Assembly (NCBI GenBank): GCA_900543275.1
Contig: UQQL01000090.1
Span: 1-5,972, forward strand
Length of the DNA: 5,972 nt
Reading direction: 5' to 3'
Source of the DNA: an uncultured Collinsella sp.
GTDB lineage: Bacteria > Actinomycetota > Coriobacteriia > Coriobacteriales > Coriobacteriaceae
Made by a program: the position numbers and the translations under genes. This document shows positions 1 to 5,928 of the stretch, piece by piece. The notes below the pieces were generated by a model. The model made no database searches and had not been told where the DNA came from. It saw nothing but the letters and a program-made list of their open reading frames with translations. The stretch's first letter is position 1; the number at the start of each line of letters is the position of its first letter.

Positions 1-52
1 TTTTTCAAGCAGAAGACGGCATACGAGATGACGTCGAGTCTCGTGGGCTCGG
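1..52. other. Illumina P7 / Nextera i7 index primer (non-genomic)
   Basis: This is sequencing-library DNA, not chromosome. Positions 6-29 are the P7 flow-cell sequence, 30-37 (GACGTCGA) an 8-nt i7 index that I recall as Nextera XT N729, and 38-52 (GTCTCGTGGGCTCGG) the constant 3' end of the i7 primer. The five leading T's are what a read running past the end of the adapter gives when reverse-complemented. The mosaic end that should follow position 52 in a tagmented molecule is absent. Sequence continues directly as an ABC transporter Walker A motif, so the primer probably annealed to the gene itself. Confidence 0.97.
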
Positions 53-756
53 GCAAGAGCTCGCTTGTGCAGCTGATTGCGCGCCTGTACGACGCCACCG
101 AGGGCGCCGTGCTTGTGGGCGGACACGACGTGCGCGACTACGACCTGGCTACCTTGCGCGACGCCGTTGGCATTGTGCTGCAAAAGAATGTGCTGTTCAC
201 GGGTACCGTGCGTGAGAACCTGCAGTGGGGCAATCCACAGGCGTCGGACGATGAACTCCTCGCGGCTTGCCGCGCGGCGTGCGTGGACGAGTTCCTTGAT
301 CGCATCGGCGGGCTGGACGGAGAGCTGGGCCAAGGCGGCGCCGGTGTTTCGGGTGGCCAGAAGCAACGCCTGTGCATCGCGCGCACGCTGCTCAAGCATC
401 CGCGCGTGCTCATTTTTGATGACTCCACCAGCGCGGTCGATATGGCGACCGACGCTAAGATTCGCGAGCACATCGCTCGGATTCCCGATACGACCGTGCT
501 CATCATCGCCCAGCGCATCGCGAGCGTCATGGATGCCGATCGCATTGTGGTGTTGGACGACGGTCGTGTCCACGGCGTGGGTACGCACGAGGAACTGCTG
601 GCGGGCGACAACATCTACCAGGAGATTTACGCCTCGCAGATGGAGTTTGCGGGGAACGCGGACGCCGCCGGAGGCAGTGACGATGGCTGCGCGAATGATC
701 CGTTTTCCTCCGTCCCCAGCGGATCGACCTTGGAAGGGGGTGAGCGCCATGCCTAA
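43..756 (+). CDS. ABC exporter half, ATP-binding domain (5'-truncated; degenerate ATP site)
   Basis: This is the C-terminal nucleotide-binding domain of a membrane ABC exporter half-transporter. The ATG at 28-30 lies across adapter and index, so it is not a start; secure genomic coding begins at about 53, and the membrane domain (roughly 350 residues in this family) is missing upstream. Counting from that false ATG as residue 1, visible motifs are the end of Walker A (GSGKSS, 7-12), Q-loop Gln52, signature VSGGQ (107-111), Walker B ending in Asp131-Asp132, and the switch AQR with Gln162. The Asp in place of the catalytic Glu and the Gln in place of the switch His mark the non-hydrolysing partner of heterodimeric exporters such as TM287/288. 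A polar, Gly/Ser-rich tail of about 35 residues follows the domain. The stop lies inside the next gene (8-nt overlap), so the two are translationally coupled and very likely form one dimer. The transported substrate cannot be told. Confidence 0.93.
   Translation: MGSGKSSLVQLIARLYDATEGAVLVGGHDVRDYDLATLRDAVGIVLQKNVLFTGTVRENLQWGNPQASDDELLAACRAACVDEFLDRIGGLDGELGQGGAGVSGGQKQRLCIARTLLKHPRVLIFDDSTSAVDMATDAKIREHIARIPDTTVLIIAQRIASVMDADRIVVLDDGRVHGVGTHEELLAGDNIYQEIYASQMEFAGNADAAGGSDDGCANDPFSSVPSGSTLEGGERHA
732..740 (+). promoter_or_regulatory. Ribosome binding site deciding the start of the second ABC gene
   Basis: The purine run GGAAGGGGG lies inside the last codons of the first ABC gene and ends 8 nt before the ATG at 749. 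A GTG at 740 is in the same frame but overlaps this site, so the ATG is preferred. The stop of the upstream gene (754-756) falls after the start of the downstream gene, which favours coupled translation and equal amounts of the two subunits. Confidence 0.7.
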
Positions 757-2647
757 GACCGCAGCCCAAGCACGCCCGGCCGACCTCAAGCGCACTGTGC
801 TCCGCCTGCTCTCCTACATGGGGCATGCCAAGTTCTCGTTGCTCGCGGTGGGCGTGCTCGCCTCCGTCGCCGCCATCGCGAGCCTCGCCGGCACCTACAT
901 GGTGCGCCCCATCGTTAACGGTTTGGCCACGGGCGGGGAGGAACTGCTTGCCAAGCAGGTCATCCTGACGGCGATCATCTACGCCGCGGGCGTGCTCTCG
1001 GCCCTGGGCTACTCACAAATCATGGTGCGCGCGGCCCAACGCGTGGTGTCCGATATTCGCCGCGACCTGTTCGCGCACATCCAGACGCTGCCGCTCAGCT
1101 ATTTTGACGGCACACGCTCGGGCGACATCATGAGCTTTTTCACCAACGACGTCGACACCGTCTCCGAGGCGCTCAACAACAGCTTTGCCAACGTGATTCA
1201 GGCCGCCATTCAGGTTGTGGGCACCACGGCCATGCTCATCATCCTCAACTGGCAGCTCACGATTATCACGCTCGTGTGCGATGCGGCCATTGTGCTGTAT
1301 GCGCGCTACTCGGGCGCGCGCTCTAAGCGCTTCTTTGCCGCCCAGCAGGCATCGCTTGGCGACTTGGACGGATATATCGAAGAGATGGTCTCGGGCCAAA
1401 AGGTCATCAAGGTCTTTAACCGCGAGGCAGCGAATGTTGCCGGCTTCGCCTGCCGCAACGACGAGCTTCGCCGTACCGGCACCGCCGCCGTGAGCTATGC
1501 CAACTCCATGGTGCCCATGACCGTCGTGATTGGCTACGTCAACTATGCCATCGTCGCCGTGGCGGGCGGCATGCTCTGCATCAAGGGACTCGCCGACGTG
1601 GGCGCGCTTGCAAGTTACCTGGTCTTTGTACGCCAGGCGGCCATGCCCATCAACCAGTTTACGCAGCTGGGCAACTTTTTGCTCAACGCGCTGGCCGGTG
1701 CCGAGCGCCTGTTTGCCGCCATGGACCTTAAGCCCGAGGTGGACGAGGGCTACGTGGAGCTGGTGCAGACGGGCGGCGCCGCGTGGGCATGGAAGATTCC
1801 CGAGGGCCAGGGCGTGGGCGCGTACGGGCACCTGCATGATGTGGCTGCCGTTGATGAGTCGGGCCGTGCGGTGGCTGCCGACGGCACCGAGCTCACGTGC
1901 GGCTTGGTCCCACTTGCCGGCGACGTGCGCTTCCATGCCGTGGACTTTTCCTACGTGCCAGGCACCCGTGTGCTCACGGATCTCAACCTGTTTGCCAAGC
2001 CGGGGCAAAAGATCGCGTTTGTGGGCTCCACAGGCGCCGGTAAGACGACCATCGCCAACCTCATCAACCGCTTCTACGAGGTCGATGACGGCGAGATCAC
2101 GTACGACGGCATCGACGTCAAGCACATTGCCAAGGCCAGCCTGCGCGGGTCGCTCGGCATTGTGCTGCAGGACACGCACCTGTTTAGCGGCACCATCGCA
2201 CAGAACATCCGCTTTGGCAAGCTCGACGCGACCGACGAGGAAGTGCGCGCCGCTGCCGAGGCTGCCTGCGCGGATTCGTTTATCCGCCGCCTACCTAGAG
2301 GCTACGACACACCGGTCACGGCCGACGGCGCCAACCTGTCGCAGGGCCAGCGCCAGCTGCTGGCCATCGCGCGCGTGGCCGTTGCCGACCCGCCGGTGCT
2401 CATCTTGGACGAGGCCACTTCGAGCATCGACACGCGTACCGAAAAGCTTATCGAGCGCGGCATGGACCGCATCATGCGCGGACGCACCACCTTTATGATC
2501 GCGCACCGCCTGTCCACCGTCCGCGACGCCGACGCCATCATGGTCCTCGAACACGGCCGCATCATCGAGCGCGGCACCCACGAAGAGCTGCTCGCCCAGC
2601 ACGGCGAGTACTGGCAGCTGGCGCATGGCTTAAAAGAGTTGGATTAA
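749..2647 (+). CDS. ABC exporter half-transporter, fused permease and ATPase (canonical ATP site)
   Basis: The 632-residue protein is a complete type IV ABC exporter half. It has about six membrane helices (near residues 29-50, 71-92, 149-168, 170-187, 255-278 and 283-303) followed by a nucleotide-binding domain. The ATPase motifs are Walker A GSTGAGKTT (426-434), Q-loop Gln474, signature LSQGQ (530-534), Walker B LILDE with catalytic Glu555, D-loop SID (559-561) and switch His586. In a dimer with the upstream protein, this chain's intact Walker motifs pair with the partner's VSGGQ to make the hydrolytic site. Its less usual LSQGQ completes the degenerate site, as in TM287/288-type exporters. 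About 55 residues (roughly 335-390) separate the membrane and ATPase domains, longer than in simple MsbA-type proteins. It probably exports drugs, lipids or peptides across the cytoplasmic membrane; the substrate is unknown. The next gene is about 215 nt away, so the operon ends here. Confidence 0.95.
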   Translation: MPKTAAQARPADLKRTVLRLLSYMGHAKFSLLAVGVLASVAAIASLAGTYMVRPIVNGLATGGEELLAKQVILTAIIYAAGVLSALGYSQIMVRAAQRVVSDIRRDLFAHIQTLPLSYFDGTRSGDIMSFFTNDVDTVSEALNNSFANVIQAAIQVVGTTAMLIILNWQLTIITLVCDAAIVLYARYSGARSKRFFAAQQASLGDLDGYIEEMVSGQKVIKVFNREAANVAGFACRNDELRRTGTAAVSYANSMVPMTVVIGYVNYAIVAVAGGMLCIKGLADVGALASYLVFVRQAAMPINQFTQLGNFLLNALAGAERLFAAMDLKPEVDEGYVELVQTGGAAWAWKIPEGQGVGAYGHLHDVAAVDESGRAVAADGTELTCGLVPLAGDVRFHAVDFSYVPGTRVLTDLNLFAKPGQKIAFVGSTGAGKTTIANLINRFYEVDDGEITYDGIDVKHIAKASLRGSLGIVLQDTHLFSGTIAQNIRFGKLDATDEEVRAAAEAACADSFIRRLPRGYDTPVTADGANLSQGQRQLLAIARVAVADPPVLILDEATSSIDTRTEKLIERGMDRIMRGRTTFMIAHRLSTVRDADAIMVLEHGRIIERGTHEELLAQHGEYWQLAHGLKELD

Positions 2648-2696
2648 CCCGTTCGAGCACGATGCTTTGACCTCTCCGTGCTCTTCACCTCGCCTC

Positions 2697-2761
2697 AAAC
2701 CATCACAACATTCGACGTTTTTTGCCAAAAACGGGAAAAGCATCGAATGTTGTGATGGTTT
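2697..2761. repeat. 65-bp imperfect palindromic repeat, copy 1
   Basis: The perfect 19-nt arms AAACCATCACAACATTCGA (2697-2715) and its reverse complement (2743-2761) enclose a 27-nt core. Folded as a hairpin, the 19-bp stem is followed by a C-A mismatch (2716/2742), a G-C pair, one unpaired G (2740), four T-A pairs (2718-2721 with 2736-2739) and two possible T-G wobbles, leaving a 10-nt loop. An alternative small hairpin (2717-2722 with 2727-2732, loop TGCC) is also possible. A second copy of identical length lies at 3939-4003 in the same orientation with only four differences, all in the core. No flanking target duplication is visible. It resembles a REP- or MITE-like dispersed element; I do not recognise a named family. 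Confidence 0.9.
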
Positions 2762-2763
2762 TT
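2697..2763 (+). terminator. Possible Rho-independent terminator formed by repeat copy 1
   Basis: The hairpin lies 50 nt after the stop of the ABC exporter operon, and its 3' arm runs into TTTTT (2759-2763). That is the geometry of an intrinsic terminator, and no other candidate is seen in this gap. The stem is long and only moderately GC-rich, and part of the T-run is paired in the stem. Termination could be a side effect of the repeat rather than its purpose. Confidence 0.4.
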
Positions 2764-2862
2764 CTACCACTCGACCGGGTGGAATCGCTTTCTTGCGCAC
2801 GAAGGTGTGCGGACCCGTGGGCAGGGGAATAAGGTTGGTTATCCGACTCCATTGGAGGGCTC

Positions 2863-3900
2863 ATGGGCCTGCCGATCGTCCTGTCCCATAAGACTGCTTG
2901 GCTGTACCACAACGTGGCGCGCCCGTCCGAGCCGCTCTCGCGAGCAAGCAGCCTATACGATGAGGACTCGCTTGCTAACGAGGCGGAGCCGACCGCGAGC
3001 CTGCCCAAATTGGGACTCCATGCCAATGGGCTGAGGGCTTCGACGGCAGTTGGGATCGTTATCGACTATCTGGTTTCGCTTGGTATTCCACGAGAAGAGC
3101 TCGATCATATCGATACGCTCGTTAACTTCGATTTTGAGCGCTCGACGCCGGCTGGATTTAGGTGCCACGTGTTTGGGGCGCCGGTACCCCCAGGCCATCT
3201 TATCGAGGTGGCGGAGGGCCTTCTAGTGGTTGATGAGGTCATGTGCTTTGTCCAAGCGGGTTCGTGGATGAGTGAGCCCGAGCAGTTGGAATATGGCTAC
3301 GAAATCTGCGCCCGATACCATTTGAATCATCTGTCGACAGACGATTATGTCGAGATGAGGCAGAGATATACCGTTGCCGACATGATTGCCTATTGCAATG
3401 AGAACCGATCTCGTCAGGGGGCTATACGCGCGGCCGCCGTGCTCAGGCGCGTGTACGATGGCGCGCGGTCGCCCATGGAGACGGCCACCGCAATCATGGT
3501 CGTAGCAAAACGTTCTCAGGGCGGGCTAGGATACGTCAAGGTTGAGCTCAACCATCGGGTCGATGTTCCCAACGAGTTCAAGTATCTCGCAAAGGCCGGG
3601 TATTTCGAGATCGACGTATATGCGCCTGCGAGCGGTACGGGGATTGAATACAACGGCTCGGACCATCTTGATAAACAGCGCAGCGCGTCGGATGCGGAGC
3701 GCATGACCGTGCTGAGCGCGCTGGGCTTTAGGATGATCGTCCTCACCGGGACTCAGTTTGCCCACCAGCTGCAATTGCACCGGGCGATGAACGCCATCGC
3801 GCTCGCTATGGGTCTCAAGTGCGACCGGAGCGAGGCGTTCCAGAAACGGCAGAACGACTTGCGAGAATTCGTGATCCGGCACTGGGACGGCGGCCTTTAG
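2863..3900 (+). CDS. Putative DUF559/Vsr-like endonuclease-domain protein (AbiEi-like N terminus?)
   Basis: This 345-residue cytoplasmic protein has no signal peptide or membrane segment. The N terminus (PIVLSHKTAWLYH, 4-16) resembles hypothetical proteins common in Coriobacteriia, some of which are described as AbiEi-like. A middle region (about 97-151; VPPGHLIEVAEGL, then ELEYGYEICARY-like sequence) fits the same family. The conserved SPMET (203-207) leads into a C-terminal domain with Glu228, Asp251 (EIDVYAP), Glu262 (GIEYNG), His268 and the DAER stretch at 277-280. This is the layout of DUF559/Vsr-like PD-(D/E)XK nucleases, with Tyr264-region sequence where a Lys is often found. The ATG is the first start after an in-frame TAA at 2830-2832; GGAGGG (2854-2859) precedes it by an unusually short 3 nt. 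Codons AGG, AGA, ATA and CTA are commoner than in the neighbours, suggesting transfer or low expression. The gene stands alone between two copies of a hairpin repeat. Nuclease activity and any defence or toxin-antitoxin role are inferences. Confidence 0.85.
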   Translation: MGLPIVLSHKTAWLYHNVARPSEPLSRASSLYDEDSLANEAEPTASLPKLGLHANGLRASTAVGIVIDYLVSLGIPREELDHIDTLVNFDFERSTPAGFRCHVFGAPVPPGHLIEVAEGLLVVDEVMCFVQAGSWMSEPEQLEYGYEICARYHLNHLSTDDYVEMRQRYTVADMIAYCNENRSRQGAIRAAAVLRRVYDGARSPMETATAIMVVAKRSQGGLGYVKVELNHRVDVPNEFKYLAKAGYFEIDVYAPASGTGIEYNGSDHLDKQRSASDAERMTVLSALGFRMIVLTGTQFAHQLQLHRAMNAIALAMGLKCDRSEAFQKRQNDLREFVIRHWDGGL

Positions 3901-3938
3901 GGGCGCTTTGGTCCTTCTACGGGGTGCCGTGGACAGGC

Positions 3939-4003
3939 AAACCATCACAACATTCGACGTTTTTCGCCAAAATCCGAAAAAGCATCGAATGTTGTGATGG
4001 TTT
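3939..4003. repeat. 65-bp imperfect palindromic repeat, copy 2
   Basis: The arms are the same perfect 19 nt as copy 1 (3939-3957 and 3985-4003) and the 27-nt core differs at four positions. Here the inner stem is stronger: TTTTTCG (3960-3966) pairs fully with CGAAAAA (3975-3981), leaving an 8-nt loop. The C-A mismatch (3958/3984) and the unpaired G (3982) of copy 1 are kept. It starts 38 nt after the stop of the putative nuclease gene. Only TTTG follows the 3' arm, so it is a weaker terminator candidate than copy 1. Confidence 0.9.
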
Positions 4004-4089
4004 GCGTGCTGAGGATGGGCTTGGGAAGCCGGTTTTGCTCGAGGCAACCTGTCCTGTCGTACGGGTGTCGGCATGATTCTCTCGTGGGG

Positions 4090-4095
4090 TATTAT
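4090..4095 (+). promoter_or_regulatory. Possible -10 element upstream of moaA
   Basis: TATTAT stands out in a short AT-rich patch (about 4088-4112) within GC-rich DNA, 40 nt before the moaA start. No convincing -35 box is found 16-18 nt upstream, so this is only a candidate. The rest of the 3901-4135 gap holds repeat copy 2. I see no recognisable molybdenum-cofactor riboswitch there. Confidence 0.25.
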
Positions 4096-4135
4096 GTTTT
4101 CCGAAGAATAAAACGCCGCGTGAGGGGAGGGCTGC

Positions 4136-5191
4136 GTGGACGGGCACGTGCAACATGACGGCTTTGGCCGCGATATCAACTACCTGCGCATTGCCGTTAC
4201 CGACAAGTGCAATTTTCGCTGCATTTACTGCATGCCGGCCGATGGCGTGGCACCCCGCGCACACGACGAGCTGCTCAGCGCCGAGGAAATCGCCCGTTTT
4301 GTGCGCTTGGTGGCGGGGGAGGGCATTTGCCGCGTGCGCCTGACGGGCGGCGAGCCGCTGGTCAGCCGCCGTATCATTCCGCTCATTCGCGACATCCGCG
4401 CGATCCCGCAGATCGAGGACATCTCGCTTACCACCAATGGCGCCCTGCTGCCCAAGCTGGCACCGCAGCTCAAAGATGCCGGGCTTAACCGCGTCAACAT
4501 CTCGCTCGACACGCTCGACCCTACGCTCTTTGGAAAGATCACGCGTCTGGGTCGACTCGAGCAGACCATGGCGGGTATCGACGCGGCGCTGGCTTGGGGC
4601 TTTGAGCCCGTTAAGGTCAACTGCGTTGTTGTGCGCCGACTCAACCAGGATGTGGCGGCCCTCGCGCGGCTGACCGTCGACCGCCCCATCCACCTGCGCT
4701 TTATCGAATACATGCCCATTGGCGACGAACACACGAGCTCGCATTGCGCTGTGGACCCGCATGCGCCCGCGCTCAATCCGGCGCTGTGGGATGCGAGCGA
4801 TACCGTGCCGAGTGACGAGCTGCGGGCGCGCATCAATGCCGGGGCCGCCGCAACGGGGCTGGGCGAGCTCGAGCCGCTCGACATCAACGACGCTCCTGCC
4901 GGCGCGGGTCCTGCGCGCTATTGGCACTTTCCGGGCGCGGCGGGAACGGTCGGCTTTATTAGCGCCATGTCCAATCATTTTTGTGCGAATTGCAACCGTC
5001 TGCGCCTGACGGCCGATGGCAACGTGCGTCCGTGCCTGTTCAGCGATGCCGAGTATTCGGTGCGTGAGGCGCTGCGCCGTGGTGATGATATGCAGGTACT
5101 TTCGATTTGGCGCGATGCCGTGGCCCACAAACCGCAGGAACACGCGATAATTGAGGGCACGCAACGATTTATGTCCCAAATCGGAGGATGA
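4136..5191 (+). CDS. moaA: GTP 3',8-cyclase MoaA (molybdenum cofactor biosynthesis)
   Basis: MoaA is a cytoplasmic radical-SAM enzyme that converts GTP to 3',8-cyclo-7,8-dihydro-GTP, which MoaC turns into cyclic pyranopterin monophosphate. The 351-residue protein has the N-terminal radical-SAM cluster motif CNFRCIYC (Cys25, Cys29, Cys32), the SAM-binding GGEP (71-74), a second C-terminal iron-sulfur site (Cys283, Cys286, Cys300) that binds GTP, and the functionally important C-terminal Gly-Gly (350-351). The opening GFGRDINYLRIAVTDKC is typical of the family. The GTG at 4136 is chosen because GAGGGGAGGG (4122-4131) lies 4 nt before it; an in-frame GTG at 4148 would be 16 nt away. Residues about 198-224, before VPSDELRARI, look longer than in E. 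coli MoaA and account for some of the extra length over the usual ~330. moaC follows after 4 nt in the same operon. Confidence 0.97.
   Translation: MDGHVQHDGFGRDINYLRIAVTDKCNFRCIYCMPADGVAPRAHDELLSAEEIARFVRLVAGEGICRVRLTGGEPLVSRRIIPLIRDIRAIPQIEDISLTTNGALLPKLAPQLKDAGLNRVNISLDTLDPTLFGKITRLGRLEQTMAGIDAALAWGFEPVKVNCVVVRRLNQDVAALARLTVDRPIHLRFIEYMPIGDEHTSSHCAVDPHAPALNPALWDASDTVPSDELRARINAGAAATGLGELEPLDINDAPAGAGPARYWHFPGAAGTVGFISAMSNHFCANCNRLRLTADGNVRPCLFSDAEYSVREALRRGDDMQVLSIWRDAVAHKPQEHAIIEGTQRFMSQIGG
5183..5188 (+). promoter_or_regulatory. moaC ribosome binding site embedded in the moaA Gly-Gly codons
   Basis: GGAGGA is a strong Shine-Dalgarno sequence 7 nt before the moaC ATG at 5196. It is also the last two sense codons of moaA, GGA GGA, encoding the C-terminal Gly-Gly. 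It fixes the moaC start at 5196 rather than at the in-frame ATG at 5247, which has no comparable site. Confidence 0.85.
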
Positions 5192-5195
5192 TCAT

Positions 5196-5928
5196 ATGGC
5201 CAAGAGCAGGTACGCCGATGCCACCAAGGCCGCTCGCAGGGCCGCGATGTCTGCCCACAAAGCCACGGCTGCGGCGAATACAGGCAACGCCGCCGTGCCC
5301 GCGCAGCCGACTTCCAGCGCTGCCACCGAGCCCGCCCGTGACGCCCGTCGCGACGAGCTGACGCACGTGGACGCCAAGGGCGAGGTACGCATGGTCGACG
5401 TGTCCGACAAGGCCGAGACCCATCGCATCGCCATCGCCGAGGGCACCATCCTCATGCATCCCGAGACGCAGGCCATGGTACTGCAGGACCGCGCCAAAAA
5501 GGGCGACGTGCTTGCCTGCGCGCGTGTGGCGGGCATTATGGCCATCAAACGCACGAGCGACATCATCCCCATGTGCCATCCGTTGCTCATTACCAAGAGC
5601 AAGTGCGACATTGCGCCCACCGCTCCGGCGGGGACGCCGGCCGAGGACGTGCCCGAGGGCTGGGCGCCGGCGCGCGTGGACGGGCAGGTTGGCTTTCACG
5701 TACTGGTTACGGCGGGCGTGACGGGCAAGACGGGTATCGAGATGGAGGCTCTGACCGGCGCGAGTGCCGCGTGCTTAACGATCTATGACATGTGCAAGGC
5801 CGTCGATCGCGGCATGGAGATCGTCGACGTGCGCCTGTTGCACAAGGAAGGTGGCCGCTCGGGCGTGTGGGATCGTGCAGAGCGTCAGGCCGCTGCTGTT
5901 GAGTCCGTGGCTGCCGACGGTGCCGCAC
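5196..5928 (+). CDS. moaC: Cyclic pyranopterin monophosphate synthase MoaC (3' end cut by contig end)
   Basis: MoaC rearranges the MoaA product into cyclic pyranopterin monophosphate and usually acts as a hexamer in the cytoplasm. The reading frame has no stop before the window ends, but only residues 1-244 are genomic; the following PVSYTHLTLPTTERV comes largely from adapter. The MoaC domain spans about residues 54-227 (LTHVDAKGEVRMVDVS to RSGVWDR). Expected active-site residues are present: Lys102 (KKGDV), His128 (MCHPL), Glu182 and Glu184 (IEMEAL), Asp198 and Lys201 (IYDMCKAV). Two oddities against the ~160-residue E. coli enzyme are an Ala-rich, basic N-terminal extension of about 53 residues, and a Pro/Ala-rich insertion (about 141-160) between CDI and VDGQV. 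A tail beyond 227 continues past the cut, so a longer C terminus or a fusion cannot be excluded. It is cotranscribed with moaA, with a 4-nt gap. Confidence 0.96.

Noticed and set aside
28..45. ATG at 28 as the start of the first ABC gene
   Set aside because: It straddles the P7 adapter and the i7 index and is not genomic; the gene is cut, not short.
77..748. Extension of the second ABC gene to an 856-residue protein starting at 77
   Set aside because: The extra 224 residues are an out-of-frame reading of the first ABC gene, rich in Arg, Cys and Ser with no domain; the ribosome site supports ATG 749.
2648..2862. A gene or clear promoter between the exporter operon and the putative nuclease gene
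   Set aside because: Apart from repeat copy 1, I find no well-spaced -35/-10 pair (TTGCGC at 2793-2798 has no -10 partner) and no supported coding frame.
2697..4003. Integron attC sites flanking a gene cassette
   Set aside because: Length and folding are suggestive, but the GTTRRRY/RYYYAAC core sites are not found, the outer 19-bp arms are perfectly paired rather than bearing extrahelical bases, and no integron integrase is present.
2667..4076. Small + strand ORFs (2667-2891 and 3819-4076) sharing a KPSQHSTFFAK peptide
   Set aside because: The shared peptide is just the 65-bp palindromic repeat read in one frame. The repeat is not a multiple of three, the ORFs lack good ribosome sites, and the second overlaps the end of the putative nuclease gene.
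4004..4135. Molybdenum-cofactor riboswitch before moaA
   Set aside because: The space between repeat copy 2 and the gene shows no long multi-stem structure I can recognise; a covariance-model search would settle it.
1013..5179. Long minus-strand ORFs (1013-2179 and 3917-5179)
   Set aside because: They are antisense shadows of the ABC gene and moaA, caused by GC-rich third positions; the compositions are His/Arg/Val-rich without motifs.
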